The notes: generated by a model not told the origin, from the letters alone. Shown: positions 49,904-59,271, counted from the stretch's first letter. The stretch is 64,000 bases of DNA from Paenibacillus sp. FSL R5-0766 (GCF_037971845.1 NZ_CP150227.1:3224001-3288000), one strand, 5' to 3'. Translations and numbers: made by a program.

Positions 49904-50701
49904 TTAAATAGGCAAATCTTTTTTATCAAAAATAATGATTCCTGCAGCATACAGAAGTGCTGCGAGACTGGCGAACACAGCCATTCCCACATACGCAAAG
50001 CTGTCACCTGCGAACAAGCGCACCGGATCGAACAAGGAATACAATGACATATTGCCAATCCAGCTCAACGTTTCTCCTGAATCGCCCAACATTTGCAGTA
50101 GTACAAACGCTACAGGAACACCGGCTCCGAGTCCAAGGCTATACTTGCTTTCATTTGCCAAACAAGATGCGAAAAAACAGATGCCATTGATGGCGTAATA
50201 CATCAGAAGGGCGTAAAGATTAAGCCAAATGAAATTGTTAATATCCATAAGCCCCGGAAACATGATAGATGATACAGCAAGAGTTAGTACCGTAATCCAG
50301 CAAAAGATCACTGTTATTGAAATCAGACTGTAAACCGCTTGGGTAACAGCAATGCGTTTTCTTGAGTTGGACGTTGAAAGCAGATAGGACATACTTCCTT
50401 TATCAACATGAGCGGCTATTATTCGGTGGTTCGTAATGATGGAAACAATCATGGGGAACAAATAGAGAAGAAGACTGTAAAGTGTTCCGGAAAGAAAGGT
50501 GAGCAAAGTGGTTCCAACGTTCATTCCCATAGCATTGATGAGCTCAGGAGGAAGCATGTTCAACATTTCTTTTAGTGCATCGACGCTATCCGGATCGAAC
50601 ATACCTATCAGCATAATGGAGTAAAAAGAATAAATGGCTACAATAAGAAACCAAATGAACCGATTGGCCCGCATGTTTGCTTTAAATAATGCCCAAGACA
50701 T
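49904..50701 (-). CDS. ABC transporter permease (ABC-2 type)
   Basis: This 265-residue permease has six membrane helices (residues about 17-36, 65-85, 105-135, 140-165, 170-200 and 220-250) and a short C-terminal KKDLPI tail. It pairs with the ATPase gene upstream, which ends one base before this start (stop then ATG). AAGGAG inside the ATPase gene serves as the site. ABC-2 permeases of this size export antibiotics, lipids or peptides. The N-terminal extension in the upstream frame is not used. The substrate is unknown. Confidence 0.88.
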   Translation of the reverse strand: MSWALFKANMRANRFIWFLIVAIYSFYSIMLIGMFDPDSVDALKEMLNMLPPELINAMGMNVGTTLLTFLSGTLYSLLLYLFPMIVSIITNHRIIAAHVDKGSMSYLLSTSNSRKRIAVTQAVYSLISITVIFCWITVLTLAVSSIMFPGLMDINNFIWLNLYALLMYYAINGICFFASCLANESKYSLGLGAGVPVAFVLLQMLGDSGETLSWIGNMSLYSLFDPVRLFAGDSFAYVGMAVFASLAALLYAAGIIIFDKKDLPI

Positions 50702-50702
50702 A

Positions 50703-51584
50703 TTAAATGTGCTCCTTCCCATAAAAGTCCATGAAAATTTGCTCAAGCGTTTGGGGAGGGCACTCCATATCAATAACCTTACACTGGGAGAGTACCCTGA
50801 GCACTTGGTCATATCCATCCGTAATCTTAATCTCTACACGTAAGTGACCTAATTCAGTATATAGGAGTCCGTTATTTTGAAGGACCTTCATATCCTCCGC
50901 ATGCGCCAGAGTGACTACAACGCTCTTCGGCAGTGTCCTTTTTAGCGAGTTTATGTTCTCCACGGTTACGATTGACCCTTCTCGTATGATGCCTACACGT
51001 TCACAAGTGTGATCGACTTCATCAAAGAGATGGGAAGACATGAGTATCGTTTTGCCCCGGTTTCTTTCCTCAATGATCAGTTCCACAAATCTTCTCTGCA
51101 TCAGCGGATCCAGCCCGCTTGTAGGTTCATCAAGGATAAGCACTGCAGGGTCGTGCATAAAAGCGGCGATCAACCCTACTTTTTGTTTCATCCCCTTGGA
51201 CATTTTGCGGATCTTCCGACCTGAATCCAACTCGAATCGGTTGATTAATTGATCACGCCGGGATTTATCGTCACGTCCTCTTAAATCATCAATAAATTCC
51301 AAAAAATGCATGCCTGTCATGTTATCGTAAAATGCGATCTCACCAGGCACATAACCCAAATTCTTCTGTATTTGTGCTGCTTCCCTTCTGCAGTCTAAAC
51401 CGTTGATACTTGATTTCCCGCTGGAGGGGTTCACAAAACCCATCAGATGACGTAGAGTGGTTGTTTTTCCGGCTCCATTGGGCCCAAGAAATCCAAAGAC
51501 CTCTCCTTCTTCAACGTCAAAACTTACATCCCGAATTCCCTTGCCATTCGAATAGATCTTGGTTAAAGAGTGGACCTTGATCAT
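50703..51584 (-). CDS. ABC transporter ATP-binding protein
   Basis: This 293-residue ATPase has Walker A GPNGAGKT (about 38), the Q-loop FLEFIDD region, signature MSKGMKQKVGL, Walker B LILDEPTSGLDP and H-loop histidine SSHLFDEVDH. It is a CcmA-like importer/exporter ATPase with a C-terminal extension (about 215-293). ATG 51584 follows GGAGG. The permease gene follows. Divergent from the TetR gene, with palindromic operators between. Confidence 0.92.
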   Translation of the reverse strand: MIKVHSLTKIYSNGKGIRDVSFDVEEGEVFGFLGPNGAGKTTTLRHLMGFVNPSSGKSSINGLDCRREAAQIQKNLGYVPGEIAFYDNMTGMHFLEFIDDLRGRDDKSRRDQLINRFELDSGRKIRKMSKGMKQKVGLIAAFMHDPAVLILDEPTSGLDPLMQRRFVELIIEERNRGKTILMSSHLFDEVDHTCERVGIIREGSIVTVENINSLKRTLPKSVVVTLAHAEDMKVLQNNGLLYTELGHLRVEIKITDGYDQVLRVLSQCKVIDMECPPQTLEQIFMDFYGKEHI

Positions 51585-51605
51585 TGATCTCAACCTCCAT
51601 GGATA

Positions 51606-51697
51606 ATTATGTAACATATATCACCTAAGTTACATAATATTACTGACTTGAATAGAAGTCAATAAAAATATAACATAGAGGTATATTGTTACATAAT
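51606..51697. promoter_or_regulatory. TetR-type operator region
   Basis: ATTATGTAAC (51606-51615) and GTTACATAAT (51629-51638) form a perfect inverted pair, and GTTACATAAT recurs at 51688-51697. They lie in the 127-bp gap between the ABC operon and the tetR gene, so the TetR protein probably represses both directions. Confidence 0.65.
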
Positions 51698-51711
51698 TCA
51701 CGGAGGATAGG

Positions 51712-52323
51712 ATGGTAGGTTTCATGAATGGCTTCGAAAAACGCAGAGAACAGAAAAAAAAGCAAATCCTGCAGTCGCTAATCGATATGATCATGACTCG
51801 AAATTTTAAAGAAATCGGTGTAAGGGAGATCGCGCAACATGCTGGTGTTTCTCCTGCATCCATATATAACTTTTTTGGAAGCAAAGAAGAATTGGCCAAG
51901 GAGATTTTTTACCATCAAATAGAGGAGTCGGGAAAGGAATTCAGTCTTGTAATGAACTCCGATATTCCTTTTGAAGATAAGATGAGTAAAATGTATGAGG
52001 TATCCGTTAACAATCAAGAGACGTTGAATAGTGAGGGCATTAAGAATTTTATGTTCGAAGATCCAGCATTCAAAGAGCATGTTGAGGATTATGCCAGAAA
52101 CGTTGTCATTCCTGAGCTTATGAAGCTGATCGAACAAGGCAAAGCCGAGGGGAAAATAAAAGGAGGCGTATCGGCAGAAGCCATCATGATTTTTATGAAT
52201 GGGATCATGACCATGTTGAGCGAACCATCTTTTGTAGAAAAACTCAATGTAAATGTGCGAAAAGACTTGGGCAAGCTGTTTCTTTACGGAATTCTGGGTA
52301 AGAGGGAAGAAGAAGACTATTGA
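51712..52323 (+). CDS. TetR-family transcriptional regulator
   Basis: This 203-residue regulator has an N-terminal helix-turn-helix (IGVREIAQHAGVSPASIYNFFGSKEELAKEIF, residues about 40-71) and a helical ligand-binding domain. GGAGG is five bases before ATG 51712. A later ATG (51724) is also possible. It is divergent from the ABC exporter genes and likely represses them at the ATTATGTAAC palindromes, being released by the compound exported. Confidence 0.9.
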   Translation: MVGFMNGFEKRREQKKKQILQSLIDMIMTRNFKEIGVREIAQHAGVSPASIYNFFGSKEELAKEIFYHQIEESGKEFSLVMNSDIPFEDKMSKMYEVSVNNQETLNSEGIKNFMFEDPAFKEHVEDYARNVVIPELMKLIEQGKAEGKIKGGVSAEAIMIFMNGIMTMLSEPSFVEKLNVNVRKDLGKLFLYGILGKREEEDY

Positions 52324-52344
52324 TCACAATACACCCTCGTTTAG

Positions 52345-52371
52345 GAAGTCGCCTATATGGCGGCTTTTTTT
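52345..52371 (+). terminator. Intrinsic terminator (GTCGCC family)
   Basis: AGTCGCC (52347-52353), TATAT loop, GGCGGCT (52359-52365) and seven T residues after the TetR gene. Confidence 0.9.
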
Positions 52372-52408
52372 GATGTACATCACAATATCGACACAAAAAT
52401 GTTGCGTC

Positions 52409-52428
52409 TATAGCCTAATTGAGCTATA
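52409..52428. promoter_or_regulatory. Inverted repeat TATAGC-N8-GCTATA
   Basis: TATAGC (52409-52414) and GCTATA (52423-52428) lie upstream of the nos-type operon in the 300-base gap after the TetR gene. A TGTGAT repeat follows at about 52456-52472. No regulator is matched, and no convincing FNR site was found. Confidence 0.3.
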
Positions 52429-52547
52429 TGGAATAAATATCATTTTAAGTACACTGTGATCAGGATTGTGATAACGCTTCATTTATTACGTTGCTTCAAT
52501 GGATGAGGAACATGGAGAGTTGATTTTAAGTGGAATGGAGGGATGGT

Positions 52548-52658
52548 GTGTACAACCAACGTATACATGGGATTAACGCAAGACTCGTTGAATGCATTGC
52601 CACAGCAATAAGTAACTGTAACAAGAAGCCAGAATTGCGCGTGAAGATTCATGGGTAA
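52548..52658 (+). CDS. Small ORF coupled to nosD
   Basis: GTG 52548 lies five bases after GGAGGG and opens 36 codons (MYNQRIHGINARLVECIATAI, then SNCNKKPELRVKIHG). The stop overlaps the nosD start region (ATGGGTAA). Its size and position would suit a small protein or a translational-coupling device, because nosD itself has no ribosome binding site. No homology is known to me. Confidence 0.35.
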   Translation: MYNQRIHGINARLVECIATAISNCNKKPELRVKIHG

Positions 52659-54039
52659 TCCTCGGGCAGGATTGGGTGCATTCGACAGTTGTAAGAAGAG
52701 TCGGGTTACGAGTGTAATTTTTCTAATCGGAATGATGATGCTCCTACTATCTCTTCCGCACGGTGCAATCATGGCCTCCTCCGAACATCGTGAGCTCATT
52801 CCCCTTCAGCCTATGATTGACCGTTCTACACCTGGAGAAGTCATTAAACTTGCATCAGGTCGTTATTCTGGACCGGTGACGATTGACAAAAACATCACCA
52901 TTCAGGGTGATCCTACGGTCATCGTTGTTAATGCGGAAGCCACCTCTACGATAATGATTCGCTCGGATGGGGTGAAATTGAGCGGTTTTACAATTGAACA
53001 TGATACGAATGAACAGACTGCAGCGATTCAGGTTGAAGGGAAAAACAATGAAATTACGGATATGCATATTCAGACCCAGGGGTATGGGATGATTATCCGG
53101 AATTCGAGTCATGCAACGATTCAACGGAACAACATTACTTGGATGGGGGCTGATTCTGCTTCCAGTGGCCAGAAGGGCAATGGCATTGATCTGTACAACT
53201 CCCATGATAGCTACATTGAAGCCAATGAGATCACTGGCATGAGGGATGGAATCTATCTGGAGAACAGTCGAAAGTCTACCGTGCAAAATAACAGGCTGTT
53301 ACATACAAGGTATGGCATCCACTGTATGTACATTGACGGCTCTTCTGTCATGGACAATACCGGAGAGGAGAACATGACAGGTGCCATGATTATGGGTGTC
53401 AAGAATACGGTCATATCGGGGAATTCCTTTCGCAAACAAAGTACCAATGTTCACTCCCAAGGGATTCTGTTGTATGACGTACATCAATCTTCTGTTCACA
53501 ACAATGTAGTGGAGGGTAATCGTGTTGGCATGAATATTGCAGAATCCTCAGGCAATGAGATCCATGACAATGCGGTGCTTCGGAATTTTGTTGGCATACA
53601 ACTTGTTCTGGCAGAAGCTAATGAGTTTACACGTAACCGATTGGTATCCAATGTCATTGAGGCTTCCGCGCTGGATAGTCCCAATAATGTCCTGATGGAG
53701 AATTACTGGGACTCCTTTCAGGGGCTTGATCTGAATCAGGATGGAATCAGTGAAATTTCCTATGCGATCAATCCTTTTTATGAGCAACTGGTCAGTCGAA
53801 ATTCTGCGTATCAGCTCTTTTTCCAATCACCGGGTATGGTCTTTCTGAGTGACTTGTTTACAGAAGGCAGAGAACAATGGACTACCGACAAATCGCCACG
53901 AATGAGCATGGATACGGAATCTGATCTGAACATGTCAGTGGAAAGTGCTACAGGTTCCAAGATGGTGTGGATGTTCGGGTTAGTTCTGTTGGGTATGGCA
54001 ACTTTTATAATCATCTATATGGGGGTATTACGAAAATGA
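52651..54039 (+). CDS. nosD: NosD-type periplasmic beta-helix protein
   Basis: This 462-residue exported protein has a signal (hydrophobic stretch at 20-42), right-handed beta-helix repeats of the NosD/CASH type (about 55-390, such as NEITGMRDGIYLENSRKSTVQNNRL and VVEGNRVGMNIAESSGNEIHDNAV), and a C-terminal membrane anchor (about 433-455). In nitrous oxide reductase maturation, NosD works with the NosFY transporter to supply sulphur for the copper centre. The ATG is adjacent to the small ORF stop, and no own site is visible. The operon continues with nosL. Confidence 0.85.
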   Translation: MGNPRAGLGAFDSCKKSRVTSVIFLIGMMMLLLSLPHGAIMASSEHRELIPLQPMIDRSTPGEVIKLASGRYSGPVTIDKNITIQGDPTVIVVNAEATSTIMIRSDGVKLSGFTIEHDTNEQTAAIQVEGKNNEITDMHIQTQGYGMIIRNSSHATIQRNNITWMGADSASSGQKGNGIDLYNSHDSYIEANEITGMRDGIYLENSRKSTVQNNRLLHTRYGIHCMYIDGSSVMDNTGEENMTGAMIMGVKNTVISGNSFRKQSTNVHSQGILLYDVHQSSVHNNVVEGNRVGMNIAESSGNEIHDNAVLRNFVGIQLVLAEANEFTRNRLVSNVIEASALDSPNNVLMENYWDSFQGLDLNQDGISEISYAINPFYEQLVSRNSAYQLFFQSPGMVFLSDLFTEGREQWTTDKSPRMSMDTESDLNMSVESATGSKMVWMFGLVLLGMATFIIIYMGVLRK

Positions 54040-54617
54040 ACAAAGGCTTGAACAGAAGATGGACATTGGTCATGGTACTTATGTTTGGCATGGTATTGTT
54101 AACCGCTTGCGGAACAAAATATGCGGCATTGCCGATCAATGAGGACGTGGATATCTGTGCGATCTGTAAAATGCAGGTGAAGGACGACGCATATGCAACA
54201 CAGCTCACTACGAAAGACGGCCAAAATTACAAGTTCGATGACATCGGCTGCATGAACCAGTGGAAAACAGAAAATGGCACAGATAACATCGGCATGGACT
54301 ATGTACGTGATTACAATGACAAGGAATGGATTGAATACAGCAAAGCCACGTATGTATACGACGCTTCATTGCGTACACCTATGGCCTATGGAATTCTTAA
54401 TTTTAAGGACAAGCCCTCGGCTGAAGCTTTCATTGCAGAGCAAGGTGTTGGAACCATTATGACCGCTAAGGATCTTGCCTCCCATGACTGGAAACAGAAC
54501 ACAGAGAATATGGACATGATGGGTGAACATGGGCATAGTGAGCACGGACATGGTGAAGAAGGAGATGGTAATGAGATGCATCAGGAAAGTGAGATGAAAG
54601 AAGAGTCAGGCCACTAA
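54036..54617 (+). CDS. nosL: NosL copper-binding lipoprotein
   Basis: This 193-residue lipoprotein has a signal ending LLTAC (C25). The Cu(I)-binding region is CAICKM (C41, C44, M46). FDDIGCMNQW and YGILNFKDKPSAEAF are typical of NosL. The C-terminal 35 residues are rich in His, Met and Glu (MMGEHGHSEHGHG), an added metal-binding tail. It starts by overlapping the nosD stop (ATGA). In known systems NosL delivers copper to nitrous oxide reductase. No nosZ is present in the window. Confidence 0.9.
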   Translation: MNKGLNRRWTLVMVLMFGMVLLTACGTKYAALPINEDVDICAICKMQVKDDAYATQLTTKDGQNYKFDDIGCMNQWKTENGTDNIGMDYVRDYNDKEWIEYSKATYVYDASLRTPMAYGILNFKDKPSAEAFIAEQGVGTIMTAKDLASHDWKQNTENMDMMGEHGHSEHGHGEEGDGNEMHQESEMKEESGH

Positions 54618-54642
54618 GTATGACAATAGAAAATGGTGATTA

Positions 54643-55467
54643 ATGATGTCAGATATGATACAGATTGCAAGACGAGAAGTGAAAATGGGATTTCGCAATC
54701 CTTGGGCGTATTCGTTTCTGATCCTTTTTTGCACCTTTAGCTTAAGCTTGTTACTTCTGAATTCGCAGAATCAAGTTGAAGGATATTCAGGCACCACAGG
54801 TTCCATGTTGAATCTCATTCTCTACCTTTTGCCATTAATGACGTTATTCCTCGGTTCCTTCTCACTAACATCCGAAAAGGAAGACGGTAGCTGGCAACTG
54901 CTATCCACGTATCCCATCGGCACGATGTCTTTTATTGTGGGCAAGTATCTTGGGCTGTCGATTGTTTTAATTACCATTGTTGCGTTTGGATATGGCCTGA
55001 TGGGGGTCATTAGCGGAGTAATCGGAAATCCACTGGATGCCATGACATATCTTCTCTTTCTGGCATTTTCCTGTGGACTGGTGTTGTTATTCCTGACGTT
55101 GGCGCTATTTATCGGTTCGTTGTCGCGCAATCGGTGGCAGGCGTTAACCATATCCGTGACCGTATGGTTCTTCGCAGTCATTGGATGGCCGACCTTATTG
55201 CTCTCTGTGCTGGGACTGATGCCTTATCTATGGGTGAAGCCGCTACTGATTATACTAACGCTCATTAATCCGGCCGAGCTGGTGCGATTGTTTGTAGTTA
55301 TTAAACTGGGAGGCGGCTCCATTCTGGGACCAGAATATTATCGATGGGTGGAGTGGGTGCAGCAACCAAGTGGCAGTTGGATCTTCATCGGGATATGCCT
55401 ATTCTGGATTGCTTTCTCTGTCCTGGCGGTATATGCGATCTGGGAGAGGGGGCGTTCTCATGGATAA
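54643..55467 (+). CDS. nosY: NosY-type ABC permease
   Basis: This 274-residue permease has six membrane helices. The first soluble stretch, QIARREVKMGFRNPWAYSF, and SLTSEKEDGSWQLLSTYPI are typical of NosY. It forms the membrane part of the NosFY transporter associated with NosD. It lies 25 bases after nosL. The ribosome site is weak, so it may rely on coupling. It overlaps nosF by eight bases. Confidence 0.85.
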   Translation: MMSDMIQIARREVKMGFRNPWAYSFLILFCTFSLSLLLLNSQNQVEGYSGTTGSMLNLILYLLPLMTLFLGSFSLTSEKEDGSWQLLSTYPIGTMSFIVGKYLGLSIVLITIVAFGYGLMGVISGVIGNPLDAMTYLLFLAFSCGLVLLFLTLALFIGSLSRNRWQALTISVTVWFFAVIGWPTLLLSVLGLMPYLWVKPLLIILTLINPAELVRLFVVIKLGGGSILGPEYYRWVEWVQQPSGSWIFIGICLFWIAFSVLAVYAIWERGRSHG

Positions 55468-56173
55468 AGTGGGACTCGAAGTGATGGAATTGTGTAAATC
55501 CATTAAAAAGCAACCCATTGTTCAGGATATCTCCTTTCGCATAACTTCAGGCCAAGTGCTTGCCCTCTGTGGAGGGAATGGCGCAGGGAAGAGCACAGTG
55601 CTGCGTATGATCGCCGGAATTCTTCGGCCTACCTCCGGTGAGGTTGTGGTGAACAATGTGCGATGGTTGAAGGAGCGCAACCGTTATTCACAGCAGATTG
55701 GATATATGCCGGACGATTATCAATTTAATCAAGGACTGAGTGCGGAGGAAATGCTTCTGTTCTGGGCTTCTCTGAGGAAAGTTCCCAAGGAGAGAGTACA
55801 GGAAGTACTGACCATGGTAGGTTTGGAGGAAAAAAAGAAAAACCGGGTTACGACCTTCTCCAAAGGCATGCGCCAACGTGTGTTATTCGCCCAGGCTGTG
55901 CTGTCGAAACCTCCACTGCTCATCATGGATGAGCCAACGAATGGATTGGACCCATTCTGGATGCAGGAATTAACTCAGCTGCTCAAGGGCATCAAACAGG
56001 AAGGCCACATGGTCGTGTTCTCGACCCATCAGCTGGAGATTGCAGACGACATTGCGGATCAGGTGATATTCATGAACCATGGACGTAATGTTGGAGAGGG
56101 CTCTACTCACGACTTTTGTGATCAATTCGGTTCGCTCCATGCAGCATTTCATCAAAGTCTTGGTTTAAAGTGA
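55460..56173 (+). CDS. nosF: NosF-type ABC ATPase
   Basis: This 237-residue ATPase has Walker A GGNGAGKS, signature FSKGMRQRV, Walker B LLIMDEPTNGLDP and H-loop STHQLE. ATG 55460 follows GAGAGGGGG and overlaps the permease gene. With NosY it forms the transporter that supports the copper-sulphur cluster of nitrous oxide reductase. The end overlaps the thioredoxin-like gene. Confidence 0.88.
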   Translation: MDKVGLEVMELCKSIKKQPIVQDISFRITSGQVLALCGGNGAGKSTVLRMIAGILRPTSGEVVVNNVRWLKERNRYSQQIGYMPDDYQFNQGLSAEEMLLFWASLRKVPKERVQEVLTMVGLEEKKKNRVTTFSKGMRQRVLFAQAVLSKPPLLIMDEPTNGLDPFWMQELTQLLKGIKQEGHMVVFSTHQLEIADDIADQVIFMNHGRNVGEGSTHDFCDQFGSLHAAFHQSLGLK

Positions 56174-56727
56174 AGGTGAGTTTATTGCAGAAAAAGAGTT
56201 TTAAAAGCAGACGTACACTTACAATTTTGATTGGTGTGGTCGCATTGCTCGCAGGTACATGGGCCATTTTCGAAAATGTATCGACACCCGAGTCTCAGCG
56301 AGGCAACGCTATTGAAGCAGGTGCAAAAGCCCCTGAGTTCACAGCGGTTAATTCAGCAGGGGAACAAGTCAGCCTGTCCGATTATCAGGGCAAAGCCGTC
56401 ATGATTAACTTCTGGGCTTCATGGTGCACACCTTGTGTAAGGGAGATGCCGCTTGTTCACCAGATTGCTCAGGACTATAAGAACGATGTGGAAACCCTGT
56501 TTGTTAATGTGGGGGAATCGAAGGGCACGATCCGTGAGTTTATGGATAAGCAGGCGTTTGATTTTCCGGTGATTATTGATGTGACGGGCAACATATCAGG
56601 TATGTATCGTATTACAGGTTTGCCTGCAACGATGGTTATTGATGGGGATGGAGAGTTCCGTCATATACTGCTCGGCGAACTGACTGAAGATACACCATTG
56701 CAGCAATGGCTGGAAGAGAGTATCTAG
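56170..56727 (+). CDS. TlpA/ResA-like membrane-anchored thioredoxin
   Basis: This 185-residue protein has an N-terminal anchor (about 15-37), then a thioredoxin-like domain with the redox motif W85-C-T-P-C89 and the cis-proline loop ITGLPATMV. It resembles ResA and TlpA, which reduce cysteines of apocytochromes or copper proteins outside the membrane. The frame begins at GTG 56170, overlapping nosF. TTG 56185 has a better site (GAAGGTGAG). As the last gene of the nos-type operon it may keep the copper-binding cysteines of NosL or of a target reduced. Confidence 0.85.
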   Translation: MKVSLLQKKSFKSRRTLTILIGVVALLAGTWAIFENVSTPESQRGNAIEAGAKAPEFTAVNSAGEQVSLSDYQGKAVMINFWASWCTPCVREMPLVHQIAQDYKNDVETLFVNVGESKGTIREFMDKQAFDFPVIIDVTGNISGMYRITGLPATMVIDGDGEFRHILLGELTEDTPLQQWLEESI

Positions 56728-56832
56728 TCGTAAGCGTTGGATGGTGGTGAGAAAAGGGGCAGGAACGCTAAAGGTCGCCATGTTACAAGTGAAATGAATG
56801 TACGTTAAAAGTAACTACAATAATAAAAGCAT

Positions 56833-56876
56833 AAAAAGCCGGACACCCGTTTAACGAAGGGGTGTCCGGCTTTACT
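56833..56876. terminator. Bidirectional terminator between nos operon and metE
   Basis: AAAGCCGGACACCC (56835-56848) pairs perfectly with GGGTGTCCGGCTTT (56860-56873). T-rich flanks on the metE side make it the metE terminator as well. Confidence 0.9.
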
Positions 56877-56903
56877 TTTGAAGTTATGCTGCTTCGCAGC
56901 CGA

Positions 56904-59198
56904 TTACAATACAGCAGCTGAAGCGTGATTGTTACGAGCGATTCTGGTTGCGTCAACCATATTACGCAGAGAAGCTACTGTTTCTTCCTGTCCACGAGTT
57001 TTTAATCCGCAGTCCGGGTTAATCCAGAACAGCTTCGGATCAAGAACACGCAGGGCACGTTCAATCATGCTGCTCATTTCATCCACACTTGGAACACGTG
57101 GACTATGGATATCATATACGCCAAGACCGATACCGAGCTCATACGTATTTTCTTCAAAACTGTGAATCAGTTCACCGTGACTACGGGATGTCTCAATGGA
57201 GATAACATCTGCATCCATAGCTTCAATGGAATCAATCATGTCATGGAATTCGCAATAGCACATATGCGTATGGATTTGAGTCGTTTCATGCACCGTGCAT
57301 GTGGAGATACGGAACGCTTTGACCGCCCAAGCCAGGTAATCGGCTTGTTCATTTTCTTTCAGCGGAAGCCCTTCACGAACAGCCGGCTCGTCAACCTGGA
57401 TCATACCAATGCCTGCCTGTTCAAGTGCCTCGACTTCCTGTCTCAACGCATACGCCAATTGATAGGCAATCTGCTCACGAGCAATGTCTTCGCGTACGAA
57501 TGACCAGTTCATGATGGTAATGGGGCCAGTCAGCATGCCTTTGACAGGACGCTCTGTCTGCGATTGAGCATATTTCGTTTCTTCCACTGTCATTTCACCC
57601 GTAAATGCAACATCACCGAAGATAATAGGTGGCTTCACGCAACGTGAACCATATGATTGTACCCATCCAAACTGTGTAAAGGCAAAGCCGGCCAGTTTCT
57701 CGCCAAAGAATTCAACCATGTCGGTACGCTCAAACTCACCATGCACCAATACGTCAATTCCGATCTCTTCCTGAATCTTAATCCAGATATCAATCTGCTC
57801 CCGGATGAAGGCAGCATACTGTTCGTTGTTCAACTCACCCTTGCGCCACAACTGACGTGCTTTTCTGACTTCGGCAGATTGCGGGAAACTACCAATCGTT
57901 GTTGTCGGGAAGAGTGGCAATTGCCATTTGGCCTGTTGAGCTTCATGACGCTCTGCAAAAGGACGGGAGCGCTCTGGTTGTTGAACACTGATGGAAGCAA
58001 CGGCTTTCTGTACAGCGGTCCGGTTCCGATCTTCGGATTGCTGAAGCGCCTGAAGAGGAAGCTCTGCTTCGTTAATTTTAGCAGTAATCTCTGCACTTGG
58101 TGAAGATAAGGCTGTAGTCAAAAGAACAATCTCATCCAGCTTTTCATCTGCAAATGCAAGAGCATTTTTCAGTTCGGATGTAAGTTTTGCCTCACGTTCA
58201 GTCGTAACTGGCACATGCAGCAGGCTGCAAGATGATTGCACGATGATACGTTCAGGCGTCACGAACTCAGTCAATTCATTCAGCAAATTCAGTTTTGTTT
58301 GAAGGGAAGCTTTCCAGATCCCACGTCCATCGATAATACCTGCTCCGAGCACTTTGTCTGCCGGGAAACCGGATGTCCGAATAGATTGTGTGTTACCAGA
58401 GAGCCCGTGTACAAAATCAAGTCCTACACCTTGAACTGGCAGTGCAACAATCTCGTTGTAGTTTTCGACAGATTCAAAGTACGTTTGCAGCATGATATTC
58501 AGGCCTGGAACGGCTGTGGCAAATGTTTTATATATTTTATTCAGACGCTGTACATCTCCATCACTTAATTTGGTTACCAGAATAGGCTCGTCGACCTGCA
58601 CCCACTGAACGCCTTCGCTCGCAAGTTCCTGAAGCAATTGAGTATAGAGTGGAAGCAAGCGGTCCAACCAAGCGTCTGTCTCGGATTTATCATAGCCTTT
58701 GGAGAGTTTCAGGAAGGTTAGCGGTCCAACGATTACCGGTTTGCCTTCAATGCCGAGTTTTTCTTTTGCTTCACGATAAGCGAGAAGTGGTTTGTTCTCC
58801 GTCAGAGTTGGGGAAGCCCCGTCCAGTTCAGGTACTATGTAGTGATAGTTGGTATTAAACCATTTTGTCATTTCGCTGGCTGCGGCATCTTTTGTTCCCC
58901 GGGCAATGCCATAATATACGGACAACGGAACCGACCCACCATCATAAGCAAATCGTTTGGGAATAATGCCAAACATCACGGCCGTATCCAGGATATGATC
59001 ATAATAGCTAAAGTCATTAACTGGAATGATGTCGATGCCTTTCGCTTGTTGCTTGCGCAAATGATCGATACGGATCTCCTGCAAACGTGCGTGAAATTCA
59101 TTTTCCTCCAGCTTGCCTGCCCAGAACGCTTCCAACGCTTTCTTCCATTCCCGATCAGCACCAATACGCGGATATCCCAATACACTACTTTTTGTCAT
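56904..59198 (-). CDS. metE: Cobalamin-independent methionine synthase MetE
   Basis: This 764-residue enzyme transfers the methyl group of 5-methyltetrahydropteroyltriglutamate to homocysteine. Landmarks are GYPRIGADREWKKALEAFW at the N-terminus, the TTTIGSFPQSAEVRKAR start of the catalytic domain, the zinc ligands in HTHMCYCEF, and the C-terminal INPDCGLKTRG. The length is normal. The upstream region holds a perfect palindrome of LysR-type MET-box form over the promoter and no S-box leader, unlike many Bacillus methionine genes. It is a single gene. Confidence 0.97.
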   Translation of the reverse strand: MTKSSVLGYPRIGADREWKKALEAFWAGKLEENEFHARLQEIRIDHLRKQQAKGIDIIPVNDFSYYDHILDTAVMFGIIPKRFAYDGGSVPLSVYYGIARGTKDAAASEMTKWFNTNYHYIVPELDGASPTLTENKPLLAYREAKEKLGIEGKPVIVGPLTFLKLSKGYDKSETDAWLDRLLPLYTQLLQELASEGVQWVQVDEPILVTKLSDGDVQRLNKIYKTFATAVPGLNIMLQTYFESVENYNEIVALPVQGVGLDFVHGLSGNTQSIRTSGFPADKVLGAGIIDGRGIWKASLQTKLNLLNELTEFVTPERIIVQSSCSLLHVPVTTEREAKLTSELKNALAFADEKLDEIVLLTTALSSPSAEITAKINEAELPLQALQQSEDRNRTAVQKAVASISVQQPERSRPFAERHEAQQAKWQLPLFPTTTIGSFPQSAEVRKARQLWRKGELNNEQYAAFIREQIDIWIKIQEEIGIDVLVHGEFERTDMVEFFGEKLAGFAFTQFGWVQSYGSRCVKPPIIFGDVAFTGEMTVEETKYAQSQTERPVKGMLTGPITIMNWSFVREDIAREQIAYQLAYALRQEVEALEQAGIGMIQVDEPAVREGLPLKENEQADYLAWAVKAFRISTCTVHETTQIHTHMCYCEFHDMIDSIEAMDADVISIETSRSHGELIHSFEENTYELGIGLGVYDIHSPRVPSVDEMSSMIERALRVLDPKLFWINPDCGLKTRGQEETVASLRNMVDATRIARNNHASAAVL

Positions 59199-59271
59199 TG
59201 TTTAAAACCCCTCTGCTTTTATGTTACACAAAATTTATCACAGATCCGGAGTTATAATGTAATTCCATTAA

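Noticed and set aside
52440..52480. FNR or Rex site before the nos-type operon
   Set aside because: TGTGAT occurs twice in direct order but the complementary half (TCACA) is missing at the right distance.
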